Part shown: positions 33,914 through 46,176 of the stretch, in pieces
Layout of the letters: the number at the start of each line of letters is the position of its first letter
Position numbering within the stretch: position 1 is the stretch's first letter
Assembly: GCA_039707655.1 (NCBI GenBank)
Contig: CM077670.1
Location: 141,960,001 to 142,024,000, forward strand
Origin: Elymus sibiricus
Taxonomy: Eukaryota; Streptophyta; Magnoliopsida; Poales; Poaceae
Length of the DNA: 64,000 bases
Direction of reading: 5' to 3'
Notes under the pieces: generated by a model
Seen by the model: the letters and a program-made list of their open reading frames with translations, nothing else
Told to the model about the DNA's origin: nothing
Databases searched by the model: none
Translations under genes and position numbers: made by a program

Positions 33914-36128
33914 CCTTTGCGATTTTTCGGTTGCAAGTTAGTTTTCAAAACCCCCAAAAAAATAGAATAAGCTTCGCTTTGCCCTTGTTCTTTATCTTGT
34001 CTGTTGGAGTTCGTTTGCATTTTGTTTTCAGAGGAGTTGATCAATGCCGGACAATGAGGAATGGAAGAGTAAGGAAGTGAAGTGTGTAAATTCGCAACCG
34101 TGAAGGTATGTCCTACGACCCCCGTCTTTTGCACTTGAAATACTTAGTAGATGTAGTAGTAGTATGTGTGATATGTGCAGATGGGAGTAAGTCTTGATAA
34201 TTAAGACAAAGGTTTTGTTCTAGTAGCTGAAATAATTTTGTAGCCTTTGTTCTGTTTAGTTTAGACAATCAAGACTTGCCGTGGGACTGTTTTTAAATGA
34301 AATGATATTAACTAAGAATAACTATGCACAAGAGAAAGTCTTTCAAGACTTGGGAGTTGAGAAGATTTTACTAGAAGTAATGTTTGAATTGCTCAACCCC
34401 ATGTTATTAATTTTAATAGACTTGATACTTGTGGATTAAATTATCTAGAGGAACTTAGTTGAAGGGTGAATGAGATTATGCCAAAAATCTGTGTTGTATC
34501 TTTACATGGTGCTTCAACTCCTTGCTAGTGCCATGGCCCGCTACTCTATACACGTGTATGTGTGTAAATGTGGCTTCGTCACCTTTCTTGATGTTATGGT
34601 GAGGACTCCGCTGGCCAATGAATGATCCACCAAGAGCGATAGCTCGGATTTCGGCTATGAGTTTGTTACCGTATGTAGTGGCAACACTACAAACACATAT
34701 TATTCGGCTTTCTCTTGAAATAGTGTGTACGTGGTAAATAAAGGGGACTGATCAAAAGAGCTCGAAAGAGACATTTATCAGAGGTCCATAGTTCCCAAAC
34801 ATTAAGCCACAGCGAAAACCTATGCATGATCACTTAGTTGGCATAATCCCTTCACGTGACAATCAAAGTTCCAAAAACCAATGATTGAAATAAAGTGCTT
34901 GAGATCCTTGAGGAGGAAATGATTGTGGGTGTGCTTAAGAGCATTAGAGCATTATATTTTACTACATGCTTTCACTCCCTAACCTATATTTTATTGGGTC
35001 TATCAAAAGAAAACTCTTCCGTGCATTCCCAGCAAGCAAGTGTTGTCTAGAATAAATAGAATAGGGTGTTGCAAAGTTGTTTTTATCTAGTAGATCAAAA
35101 ACTTTGTGTTGATTATCTTTGCTTCAATAACACTTGCACTATAACCATGCCACCGATACAGCTATGCTAAGTTTTCAGGTCAAGAAGTGGAGGGCTATCT
35201 AGGCGTACCGATCGTTCGTGAACCAAAACCTTCTCGTTATTTTGGTTTAAACAACTGAGTTCCTTATGATTCAGATTTCTTTATATGTTGCTCGAGGATG
35301 ATCAAGTTTAATCTTGGGTAAGTTGATGAATGATATTTTTAAACTCATTTCACCTTTGTTTAAACCGAGATATTTCATTTAATAAGAGATATTCGCTCCG
35401 ATATTATCACTAATGGCTAATAAGTGCAAGGGATTCCACAAATCCTCATTTTAATGTGTTTCCACAGGAAATGGGCTAAAAAGGGAAGAAATCAAGTGTG
35501 GAAATGGAATGGAAGGAGAATGGGGGAAGGAGCAATCAACAAGAGGTGTTTCTGCGAAGACAGAACAAAAGACGGCGTTCCATACGGGCGCAAGCGCCGG
35601 TATGAGCGCCCGTTTGGCATGAATTCCGAGGCAGATCGTCCACCTGAACAACTTTTATTAAAGGGACCCCGTCGAAATGTGAACAGAGCATCGAGCAGAA
35701 GGACGAGCACAGAAGCTAGAACCTCTTCTTCATCCACAAACCCTAGCCGCCGCCATCTCCATCACCATAGCCATCTCCACCACCACCATAGTGCTCTTCC
35801 ATCTCATTCATACTTGTAATCGTGCATCGCACAAGGCATCCATTGTAAAACATATTGCAATCAATCTCAAGATGTGTTCTTCAATGTTTTCTTCCCACGA
35901 TCTGATCTCCATGTGTGAGTAGTTCGGTAAGGTATGGGTTGAGGCATAAGCCTTGCAACCCGAGGTAATTATTGAGGGGATCAATGGAAGACTTTGATAT
36001 AAAGTCCCGTGTGTGTGAAATAAAAAAATTCCGTGAAGATGTCTCTTGTCTTGTCTGCGATCTTCATCCCTGCAGGTACCCAGGATCATGGAGATCGAGC
36101 ACCGATGAGGCTAGGAGCAAGGAGACCA
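33914..36128 (+). other. Element C 3' part: untranslated, one hairpin unit, polypurine tract
   Basis: Mostly A/T-rich with no supported gene. At 35572-35618 a unit GACGGCGTTCCATACGGGC...GCGCCCGTTTGG repeats the hairpin motif of 19418-19800, again with a self-complementary centre (GGCGC-aa-GCGCC). The end, CTAGGAGCAAGGAGACCA (36111-36128), is the polypurine tract next to the LTR. The 131-codon frame at 35424 is His/Ser-rich and unsupported. Confidence 0.55.
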
Positions 36129-36673
36129 TGAAGTGTTATACCGAACACCGGTGATAGTAAGGTTCAGTAGGGTAACATGGATCATATCCTTGGGGAGAAA
36201 TGAGGTGTAGTTATTAAACAACCAAAGCTCTTGTCTGATTTCATTATCTTAATTATCGAGGCAACCCCGCGCGATGGATAGGGCCTATGGTAGGACAACT
36301 GATTCTTGATGCAGGACTCATGCCAGTCAAGATGTTATTTGGACACATCCCCCACTTCGATCTGTAACAAGCACATTTCGACGGGTGTCTTCCAGCGCTC
36401 AAACTAGTATCTTATTTGATCGCAGCGCAAATACAAGGTTGTAAGCATAAGACCTCATACCCGTGCCTCTTTTTATTATAAGTGTTTAAATCACTATTTG
36501 CTTGCTGATTCGGTCAAAATCTGGATTTGACACTTTGACAAAAGCTTGCTAGAGACCATCGCCTCAAGGGGATCTTCCTCTCATGGGTTCGATAACCCAG
36601 GGTCACCTCTGGGGAAATAGGTGTGGGATACTCTTTTATGTTCCAATACCAGATAAATAAAAAGGAGATATCA
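36129..36673 (+). repeat. 3' LTR of element C
   Basis: 545 bp, TGAAGTGTTA...GGAGATATCA, matching 16550-17093. It is followed at once by the inverted RT sequence of element A. Confidence 0.85.
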
Positions 36674-39385
36674 TCTACCTCAATACCTCTTTCGGAAATT
36701 TTATGGCCAAGGACTATACTTTCATTTACCATAAAGTGGCACTTCTCCCAGTTCAAGACGAGATTGGTCTCTTCACATCTCTGCAAAACTCAGTCAAGGT
36801 TGCTCAAGCAATCATCAAAAGAAGTTCCGTAAACGGAAAAATCATTCATGGATACCTCAATAATCTTTTCACAAAAATCAGAGAATATAGCAGTCATACA
36901 TCTTTGAAAGGTAGCAGGTGCATTACATAGACCAAAAGGCATACATCTATAAGCATAAGTTCCATAATGACAGGTAAAAGTGCTTTTCTCTTGATCTTCT
37001 TCTGATACAGGTATTTGAGAAAAACCATACTATCCATCTAGAAAGAAAAATGTGTGTGCTTAGACAACCTTTCTAACATTTGATCAATAAAGGCAACGGG
37101 TAATGATCTTTTCTAGTAGCTTTGTTTAACTTCCTGAAGTCAATCACCATCCTATAACCAGTTACAATTCTTTGTGGGATAAGTTCATTTTTATCATTAG
37201 GAACAGCAGTAATGCCTCCTTTCTTAGGAACACAATGAACATGACTTACCCATCTACTATCAGCTATAGGATAAATTATACATGCCTCCAGAAGCTTTAA
37301 TATTTCAGTTCTTACCACATCCTTCATTTTAGGATTCAGACAACGTTGATGATCAACTACTGGTTTAGCGTCAGGCTCCAAATTGATCTTGTTTTGACAC
37401 AAAGTGGGACTAATGCCCGTAAGATCATCAAGAGTATATCCAATTGCAGCACGATGCTTCCTTAAAGTTTTAAGTAATCTCTTTTCTTCGTGCACTAAAA
37501 GGTTAGCATTGATAATAAAAGGATATATCTTCTTTTCATCTAGATAAGCAAATTTCAATATATCAGGGAGTTTCTTTAATTCAAACACAGGATCACTCTT
37601 AGGTGGGAGAGGATCTCCCAAAGTTTCAATAGGTAAATTATGTTTAAGGATAGGTGCTTGCCTAAAGAATATCTCGTCTATTTCATTCCTTTCATTCATA
37701 TGCATATCATTTTCATGGTCTAGCAGGTATTGTTCTAATGGATCAGAAGGAGACACAACAATAGAAGCAAGACCAATAATTTCATCTTTACTAGGCAATT
37801 CTTTATCAAGAGGTTGTCTACGAAACTTTGAGAAATTAAATTCATGAGATACATCACCAAATTTAACACTGACCTTATCTTTAGCACAATCAATTTTAGC
37901 ATTAACAGTATTCAAGAAAGGTCTATCGAATATAATAGGACAAAAATCATCTTGAGGCGATCCAAGAACTACGAAATCAGTAGGGTATTTAAACTTACCA
38001 CACAAGACTTCAACATCTCTAACGATCCCAAGCGTTGAAATAGTATCTCTGTCTGCAAGCTTAATAGTGACATCAATATCTTCTATCTCAGCAGGTGAAA
38101 TATCATGCATAACTTCTTGATAGAAAGTAAATGGAATAGCACTTACTCTAGCACCCATATCACATAAACCATGATAGCAATGATCTCCAATCTTAACTGA
38201 AACAACAGGCATGCCAACTACAGGTTTGCTCTTATCTATTTTATCTTGTTTTGTATTAACATGTTTAGCAATCCTAGTTGCCTCCTCCCAGAAATAAATG
38301 ACATGACCATCAATATTATCAACCAATAGATCTTTAACCATTGTAGTATTAGGTTCCCTATTAATTTGTTCAGCGGGTTTAGGAGATTTAACATTACTCT
38401 TATGAACTACAGTTGTAGCTTTAGCATGTTTCTGAATCCTAACAGGGAAAGGAGGTTTCTCAATATAAGTAGTAGGCACAACCGGATTAGCACTATAAGC
38501 AATTGTTTCAGTTTTAGCTATAACAGGTTCATCACAAGTTTCTTCAATAGTTGGATGAAATTTAAACCACTTATCCTTAGGGAGACCAACATGAGCAGCA
38601 AATGATTCACAGAAAGTAGCCACTATCTCAGAGTCAAGTCCATATTTTGCGCTAAGCTTATGAAATACATATGTTTCTATAAAAGACTTAACACAATCAA
38701 ACTCAAGATTTATACCTGACTCATTACCTTTGTCGATTTCCCAATCTTCAGAGTTGCATTTAATTCTTTCAAGGAGATCCCACTTGAATTCAATAGTTTT
38801 CTTCATGAAGGAACCAGTAGAAGAAGTATCAAGCATTGATCGATCATTATGAGAAAGCCTAGCATAGAAGTTTTGTATAATCATCTCTCTTGCAAGCTCA
38901 AGATTGGGGCATGTGTGCATCATATATTTAAGCCTCCCCCAAGCTTGAGCGATACTTTCTCCTTCACGAGGCCAAAAATTATATATATAATTCCGATCAC
39001 GATGAACCAAATGCATAGGATAATTTTTTTGATGAAATTCCAGTTTCAATCGGTTCCAATCCCATGTTTCTTTGTCATCCAATAGCCTGTACCTAGATAA
39101 TGCCTTTTCCCTCAAAGATAAGGGAAATACCTTCTTCTTAACTCCATCCTCTAATAAACATGCGACCTTAAACAATCCACAAATTTCATCTGTATAGATT
39201 AAGTGCATATCAAGATGTATTGTTCCATCTCCTAGGTAGGGATTAGCAAGCAGTTCTTCCATAATACCCGAAGGAATTTCATAATAAATATTTTCAGTAG
39301 CTTTAGTAGGTTGAGGAGCTGCTCTTACCATTTTCGGTCGAGGTGAAGATACCCCGAACAAGCCCCTCAAAGGATTACTCTCCAT
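36674..39385 (-). pseudogene. Gag-protease-RT of element A (truncated, RT active site lost)
   Basis: A 770-codon frame (37073-39385) starts MESNPLRGLFGVSS near the primer site. Gag occupies about residues 1-230 (LHLVHRD, YNFWPREGESIAQAWGRLKYMM, TCPNLELAREMIIQNFYARL). A retropepsin-like site CDMGARVSAIPF lies near residue 410 (usual DLGA is DMGA). RT begins near residue 660 (ACIIYPIADSRWVSHVHCVPKKGG, GYRMVIDFRKLNKATRKDHYPLP). A frameshift near 37088 ends the frame; RT continues leftward in other frames (PFGLCNAPATFQRCM) with a stop. The catalytic motif reads SMNDF where YMDDF or FMDDF is expected, so one essential Asp is Asn. The sequence stops at ..ISERGIEVD where element C begins. Confidence 0.78.
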
Positions 39386-39447
39386 AGTGACAAGTAACAG
39401 TAAATTTCAGCACGTAATAAAAATGTTTCCTTACCAAAGGCACTTCA

Positions 39448-39466
39448 CTCCCCGGAAACGGCACCA
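39448..39466 (-). promoter_or_regulatory. Primer-binding site of element A (tRNA-Asp type)
   Basis: The inverse complement is TGGTGCCGTTTCCGGGGAG, 11 bases inside the 5' LTR end. It matches the Athila-lineage primer site with a few differences. Confidence 0.75.
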
Positions 39467-39477
39467 GAAAAGAGTCT

Positions 39478-40981
39478 TGATGACCCACAAGTATAGGGGA
39501 TCAATCGTAGTCCTTTCGACAAGTAAGAGCGTCGAACCCAACGAGGAGCACAAGGAAATGACAAGCGGTTTTCAGCAAGGTATTCTCTACAAGTGTTGTA
39601 AGTAGTGATAACAGATAGTTTTGTAGCAAGGTGATTCGTAGCAAGTAACAAGTAACAATAGTAACAAGAGTGCAGCAAGGTGGCCCAATCCTTTTTATAG
39701 CAAAGGACAAGCCGAAAGTACTTCTTATAGTGATCAAAGCGTTCTCGAGGACGGATTTCTCGTCTAGTCACGTTCATCATGTTTAGTTGATTCGCGTTCA
39801 CTACTTTGATAATTTGATATGTAGGTGGACCGGTGCTAGGGTGTTGTTTTTACTTGAACTAGTAACCCACTTATGATTACCCCCTCTCGCATGCATCCGC
39901 AACTATGAAAGAAGAATTAAGATAAATCTAACCATAGCATGAAACATATGGATCCAAATCAGCCCCTTACGGAATAACGCATAAACTAGGGTTTAAGCTT
40001 CTGTCACTCTCGCAACCCATCATCTACTTATTACTCCCCAATGCTTTCCCCTAGGCCCAAATATGGTGAAGTGTCATGTAATTGACGTTCACATGACACC
40101 ACTAGAGGAAGAACAACATACATATCATCAAAATATTGAACGAATACCAACTTCACATGATTTCTTATAACAATACTTCTCCCATGTCCTCAAGAACAAA
40201 AGTACCTACTCACAAATCATATTCATGTTCAAGATCAGAGGGGTATTGTATATGATTAAGGATCTGAACATATAGTCTTCCACCAAATAAACCAATTAGC
40301 ATCAACTACAAGATGTAATCAACACTACTAGCAACCCACAGGTACCAATCTGAGGTTTTGAGACAAAGATTGAATACAAGAGATGAACTAGGGTTTGAGA
40401 GGATATGGTGCTAGTCAATATGTTGACGAAGATTGGTCCTCCCACGATGAGAAGAACATTGGTGATGTTGATGGCTTCGATTTCCCCCTCCCGGAGGGAA
40501 GTATCCCCGGCGGAATCGCTTCACCGGAGAGCAAAAGTGCTCCTGCCCAGGTTCCGCCTCGAGACGGCGGTGCTTCGTCCCGAAAGTCTTCCTCTTATTT
40601 ATTTTTCTAGGGCAAAAGGCTTCATATAGCAGAAGGTGGGCACCGGAGGGCTTCTGTGGGGCCCACAAGACATCAGGGTGCGCCCTGTTGTCTTGTGGAC
40701 AGCAGGTGGGCCCTCTCCGGTAGTTCCTCGGTCTAGTGTATTTTATATATTCAATAAAAAATCTCCGTAAAGTTTCTGGTCATTTGGAGCTCCATAGAAT
40801 AGCTATATCTGTTGTAGCTCTTTTAGGTCCAGAATTCCAGCTGCAGCAATCTCCCTCTTCATATAGATCTTATCTTGCAAATTAAGAGAGAAAAGGCATT
40901 AGAATTGCATCATAAAGTGAAATAATGACCAAAAACATTATAAATAACTATAGGAAAACGTGATGCAAAATGGACGTATCA
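39478..40981 (-). repeat. 5' LTR of element A
   Basis: Inverted: begins TGATACGTCC at 40981 and ends GTGGGTCATCA at 39478, 1,504 bp. It pairs with the truncated copy at 9210-10395 with roughly 5% difference by eye. Confidence 0.85.
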
Positions 40982-41368
40982 TGCACTCTCATCGCATCGC
41001 ATCGCACTTGCATCATTTCCTTCATGGCAGCCTGAGACCGATAGGTAGCGCCCTCAGGACATATCTCATCTCACCGAAAAGTGGCAACCTTTTCGCTGCC
41101 CAAGGCGACAGGGACACACTTGCATCGCATCGCACTGCATGCATATGTACCACAGTCGGACCCGGCAGAGCGTGCATGCTTCAATCCATTCCCAACGCGT
41201 TCAGAGCAACGGCTATATAGGACAGTCAAACACCGCCCATCCCTAACCAGATTCCCTATTACTACTAGTACTCCTCTTCCTCCTCCTTCTCGTTTCCTCA
41301 TGGCGACCGTACACCAGAGCAACGGCCACGGGGAGGCCACCGCCACTGCGAACGGCAAGAGCAACACC
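40982..41368 (+). pseudogene. Candidate host-gene promoter and 5' coding fragment
   Basis: The stretch is unlike the transposons on either side. It contains CGGCTATATAGG (TATA box at about 41214-41221), a CT-rich leader with TACTACTAGTACTCCTC, and an ATG at 41300 in a good context (TCATGGCG) giving [20 protein letters not shown] before integrase sequence of element E takes over at about 41368. The geometry (TATA about 80 bases before ATG) and high GC after the ATG are typical of a grass gene. Ala/Thr/Gly-rich N-termini are common for chloroplast-targeted or biosynthetic enzymes, but I cannot identify the gene. It could instead be an older gene fragment captured by a transposon. Confidence 0.45.
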
Positions 41369-42291
41369 AAAAATGTTTCATGACATCGCGCGCTACACCA
41401 ACTGGTGCTCAACATGCCGCAAAGCTAAGTCTCAAGCTCAATCGCATGGTCTACATATGCCACTTTCTATTCCGTATCACCCATGGGAAGACATTAGTAT
41501 GGATTTTTTGCTTGGTTTGCCTAGAACTCAAAATGGCAAAGATTCTGTATTTGTCGTTGTGGACTGTTTCTCTAAGATGGCACATTTTATTATATGCAAT
41601 AAGATAGACGATGCTTCACATGTTGCAAATCTCTTTTGTAGGGAAATCTTGCGACTACATGGAGTGCCCAAGACGATAGTATCGGACCGCGACGTCAAGT
41701 TCCTAAGCTACTTTTGGAAGACACTACGCGCCAAGCTCGGAATCAAGCTACTCTTCTCTTTGGCCTATCACCCACAAACCGACGGCCAAACGGAGGTCAC
41801 CAACCAGACACTATCCACACTCCTCCGCTTGTTGATCAAGTAGAACATCAAGGAGTGGGAAGAATGCTTGCCCATTGCGGAGTATGCCTACAATCGAGCA
41901 CGACACTCTACAACCGGCAAGTCCCCCTTTGAGGTGGTCTAAGGCTTCAACCCATTGCCGCCATTGGACATCCTCCCGCTACCACTACAAGAGCTAGCAA
42001 ACTTGGACGCGAGCGCAATAGAAACTTACATCAAGAAGATGCATGAAGATACAAGGCACATGATTGAATGCCAAGTACAATGCCTCGCCACCAAGCTCAA
42101 CACCAACAAGCATCCCATGGTGTTCAACCCCAGAGATCTTTTGTGGCTACTCCTTCACAAGGACCGTTTCCCCAACGAGCGCAAGTCCAAGCTTCTACCT
42201 TGCGCCGATGGACATTCAAGGTGCTAGCACACTACAATGACAATGCCTACAAGATCGACATACCACGCGACAAGTACAACATGAGCGACAT
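41369..42291 (+). pseudogene. Integrase part of element E (Ty3/Gypsy), 5' truncated
   Basis: The frame opens with the end of the integrase zinc-binding region ([11 protein letters not shown]) and runs through the catalytic core: [11 protein letters not shown] (first Asp, ~41500), [11 protein letters not shown] (second Asp, ~41680) and [13 protein letters not shown] (Glu, ~41770). Stops occur at 41841 (TAG) and 41941 (TAA). A later shift near 42220 leads into the C-terminal strand YKIDIPRDKYNMSDI. Gag, PR and RT are missing because the left side begins mid-domain. The solo LTR is inserted directly after NMSDI; the continuation is at 43816. Confidence 0.8.
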
Positions 42292-43810
42292 TGTGGGGTC
42301 GAGGAGATAGGTCTAGAGGGGGGTGAATAGACTCTTAACCAACCAAAGGTGTAGTTTTTAGCTCTCTTGAAATTTAGGCAGATTTTGGCACAAGTTAAGA
42401 TATCACCAACACTTCCTACACATACATATCTAGAGATTGAGCAACGGAAATAGTAAAGCATGCAAGTGTACGGAAAGTAATGGGGTAGAGAATAGAAGAT
42501 CAAACGCAATGAAGACACGGTGGTTTTTGGCGTGGTTCCGATAGGTGGTGCTATCGTACGTCCACGTTGATGGAGGCTTCAACCCACGGAGGGTAACGGT
42601 TGCGCGAGTCCATGAACGGCTCCACCCACGAAGGGTCCACGAAGAAGCAACCTTGCCTATTCCACCATGGCTTCCGTCCACGAAGGACTAGCCTCACTCG
42701 GGGTAGATCATCACGAAGTAGGTGATCTCCTTGCCTTTACAAACTCCTTGGTTCAACTCCACATGATCTTGGAGGCTCCCAAGTGACACCTAACCAATCT
42801 AGGAGACACCACTCTCCAAAAGGTAATAAATGGTGTGTTGATGATGAACTCCTTGCTCTTGTGCTTCAAATGATAGTCTCCCCAACACTCAAACAGTTCC
42901 TCACGGATTTGGATTTGGTGGAAGAAAGATTTGAGTGGAAAGCAACTTGGGAAAGGCTAGAAATCAAGGTTCAAATGGTTGGATTGGAATATCTTGATCT
43001 CAACACATGAGTAGGTGGTTCTCTCTCAGAAATCGTATGGTGGAAGTGTAGGCACGTTCTGATGGCTCTCTTACTTGGTAAGAGGGTGGTGGAGGGGTAT
43101 ATATAGCCTTCACCTAAAATCCAACCATTACTAGTCTTTGACCCAACTCGGTGACACCGACATGAAAATCTCGGTGAGACTGACTAGTGTAAAAGACATG
43201 AACATTAGGCTTTTCGGTGGGACCGATCAAAACATCTCGGTGAGACCGAAGTGCAATGGCTAGGGCAAGACCAGGTTTCGGTGAGACCAAAAATTTCATC
43301 TCGGAAATTCCGAAGTGAAGTAACATCATTACAGCAAGTTGGTCAAGCCGGCTTGGTGGGACCGAGAACCATTTCGGTTGCACCGAAGTGTTAGAGTTTG
43401 CCATGTGGCATAGTGGATAGCAATCTCGGTGGGTCCGGATAGGAATGTTTCGGTGGGACCGAGATCAACTTTTAGGGTTTTGGACAGATGTGAAGTGGAG
43501 AAGTATTTGAGAGTTTTGGAGCAATATCACTAAGCATTTGAGCAATTGAGTCATAATCAAAACCTCATCCCCTTTTAATAGTATTGGCTTTCCTATGGAT
43601 TCAATGTGATCTTGGATCACTTAACCAAAAATGCAGAGTCTTGAAGCTTTGCCAATCTTTGTCCTTAGAATTTTGAGGGATTCCACATCTTCTTGTCCTT
43701 GCCATGCCATTGCTGAACTTGTCTGAAATATACTAGATAAAAGCATTAGTCCAACAACATGTATGTTGACATAAATTACCAAAACCACCAAGGGAGCAAA
43801 TGTGCTTTCA
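42292..43810 (-). mobile_element. Solo LTR of the SIRE/Maximus-like family F
   Basis: 1,519 bp bounded by TGTGGGGTCG and TGTGCTTTCA on the plus strand (inverted it starts TGAAAGCACA). It is flanked by a perfect 5-bp duplication GACAT (42287-42291 and 43811-43815). It aligns along its length to the LTR at 46177-47659. The 43140-43470 part carries repeated TCGGTG(A/G)GACCGA palindromes. It interrupts the integrase frame of element E. Confidence 0.88.
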
Positions 43811-43815
43811 GACAT

Positions 43816-44119
43816 CTTCAACGTCAAGGACCTATCTCCCTACCATGGTGATGAACTTATCGATCCGAGAGCGGATCTTTCCCAAGGGGCGAGATGATGC
43901 GGAGCATCCTTCGATCATCCCCATGGACACCACACCGACTCATCAAGCACCAAGTAGACCCATGACAACAGCTCACGCAAGTGCCATCGAAAACGAGGTG
44001 AACTCACTCCTCTACGAGTTTGATATGGATATGGATGGAACTTGCTTGCTAACTCACCATGGAACTTTGTGTGTCATTAGGTACGAAGACGACCCCCACC
44101 AAGGAGCTAAGAAGCCTCG
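43816..44119 (+). pseudogene. C-terminal part of element E polyprotein
   Basis: It resumes as FNVKDLSPYHGDELIDPRADLSQGAR, Asp/Ser/Thr-rich tail sequence, and VNSLLYEFDMDMDGTCLL, ending ...HQGAKKPR at the insertion of element G. The last few codons lie beyond that insertion at 57562-57581 (QVQEEG then TGA). No chromodomain is visible. Confidence 0.7.
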
Positions 44120-45914
44120 TGTTGGGAGACGTAGTAGAAAACAAAAAAATCGTGCCTACGCACACCCAAAATCAATATGAAGATGCATAACAGGTTGGGA
44201 TCACGATCGTTGTCGTCACGGAGTTGCAGTGGAAGAAGAACATGTCGGTGTAGATCGTGCTTGGAGTCCCTCGAACCATCGATGAACAATCTCACGAACC
44301 ACCCACGAACAGTCCCTCGAACCAAAGACCGAAAGCACTGCCTGCAGCCTTCACGATCCGGCAGCGCTTCGCCGTCCAGAGCTAATCGTCACCGGAGAAT
44401 TAGAGGGAGGAGATTAGAACCACACATGGCTTCTAATTATGAGGATTAGAGGAACTAGACCAACCTCTAATTAGTCAACTAGGACCAACTAGAACTAGGG
44501 CTAGATGAACTAGAGGAGGCTCCAAAACTTGTGTATCCAAAGGGTGGAAATCCTCTAGTAGATATAGGTGAAGGGGAAGAGGAGGGCGCCACAAGGGGAG
44601 GGAAAGTCCTTCCCCTTTGGCCGACCAAGGGAGGAGGAGTAACTCCTCCTCCACTCCAATTCCCCCCCCCCCCCACTAGGAAAGGGGCGCCAACTCCACT
44701 TGGGCCTTGGTGGCCCAAGTTGTCTTCCACCACTAGGCCTTTTAAGGCCCGTTGATATTTAATTATTTATAAAAGCCCTCTAACAAATACTAGAACCTTT
44801 TATATATAATTCAACAGCCCCGAAAACATTTTCCACCTATATATTAATTATCAATAATACCCGGTATTGCCCGATACTCTCCGAAACTCTTCCGGTGACC
44901 CCGAAACACTTCCGGATCCTCTCGAAACTATTTCGAATATTTATGAAAAAATTCCACAAATATATTCTCATCACTCCCATCCTACTAAAACTTAATAGAT
45001 CATGATTGCCTTAAGCTTGTGACCCCGTAGGTTCGGTAACTCATAGACATGAATGAAACTCCTTCATTCAATGACCGACAACGGGACCGTGGACGTCCAT
45101 ATCGATCCCTATGATTAAACGAATGACATTCGAGTGAACCTTTGGTTATCATATGATGTTCCCTTTGCTTCGCGATACTTTACAAAACCTGGGATATGTT
45201 GGTATCCTCATCAGCCATCACATGCTCACTATACTGTTATCCTGGTTACCGGTTTTGTTCTTGTTTCTCGTAATCGTGTTCTGACATCCCCGTGATGAAG
45301 TCACATGTGTCTGGCTAGATGATGATTGATGCCGTCACACCAAGAGGTCCCTAAGAATATCTCTCCATCGTCGGAGGAGCAAATCCCACTCTCGAGCTAT
45401 CTAGTCCCTTTCCAAACTTTTCGATGAGCCTGTAAGTTGTCGTTATGACAACCATGTTGCAGGTGACGTTTGAGCAACCCCAAAGTCCACCGTACGGTAA
45501 GAAGTGACTACGATACTCTCATGGTCTAAGGAGCAAAATCACACATTAACACTCCGTGTTATTACAATTGATTACAGACGATATTATCTCAATTCATACC
45601 AAACAAGTTTGGGTCGATTCAATATGATCGTTCTTCCAATGTCATAATCTCAATGTTGTTTTAGGACTATTGTTAGACTTAAAGATATCCTAAGATCTAG
45701 AAAACGTGATCACCAACAACACTTGAGCTAGTATTAGAGGCGAGACTAAGAAACCTTTATTTTGTCCGTTTATCATTTCACACGTGCATATGAGTTTTCC
45801 ACTAAATCGCATATTCCAGGATCATAGCAGTTATAGCATGAAATATAAACACTTAATTATGAATATGGAAATACAATAATACAATATTATTGCCTCTAGG
45901 GCATATTTCCAACA
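44120..45914 (-). repeat. 3' LTR of element G
   Basis: It pairs with 55729-57556 base for base over most of its length, including a poly-C tract (near 44665-44678). The largest gaps are in the GC-rich part near 44330-44345. Confidence 0.88.
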
Positions 45915-46176
45915 GTCTACCACTTGCACTAGAGTCAATAATCTAGTTAGCACTTTTAACTTTTACACCAATGGCAATCCGATGTCAGTCCATGCTTTGC
46001 TTGTGGTATAGACTTCGTCCTATCAAATATGACAACCTTCAGATCCGTGTGTATCATTTGCATTTTAATGCATCTGTCATGCTTTCACATAAATTCATAA
46101 TTTGTGTGAAACTGGCTTTGTATGTATTGAATCACTGGCAGAACCTATGATTCCTTAAACTAAGATATGGAACCAC
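45915..46176 (-). other. Element G internal sequence and polypurine tract
   Basis: It begins with the inverted polypurine tract at 45915-45927. No reading frame is supported. It ends at the nested LTR of family F. Confidence 0.6.

Larger units (their letters stand above)
16550..36673 (+). mobile_element. Element C: non-autonomous Athila-like retrotransposon, split by element D
   Basis: Near-matching LTRs of 544 and 545 bp (16550-17093 and 36129-36673) begin TGAAGTGTTA and end GGAGATATCA. A tRNA-Asp-type primer site follows the left LTR and a purine tract (GGAGCAAGGAGACCA) precedes the right LTR. The interior encodes gag, a protease and an env-like frame but no RT or integrase. Without the inserted element D it would be about 7.8 kb. 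It sits inside the pol gene of element A in the opposite orientation. Confidence 0.8.
9210..40981 (-). mobile_element. Element A: Athila-type Ty3/Gypsy retrotransposon, interrupted
   Basis: The element reads right to left: 5' LTR 39478-40981, tRNA-Asp-type primer site 39448-39466, gag-protease-RT 36674-39385, [element C inserted], integrase 15269-16549, env-like fragment 14528-14874, [element B], polypurine tract at about 10396-10412 and truncated 3' LTR 9210-10395. LTR starts (TGATACGTCC) and the TGGTGCCGTTTCCGGGGAG primer site fit the Athila lineage of Triticeae (Sabrina/WHAM-like), but I cannot name the family. Coding regions carry frameshifts, stops and a damaged RT active site. Confidence 0.8.

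Noticed and set aside
35424..35819. 131-codon His/Ser-rich frame in element C
   Set aside because: Contains one hairpin unit and low-complexity CCACCATC repeats; no conservation evidence.
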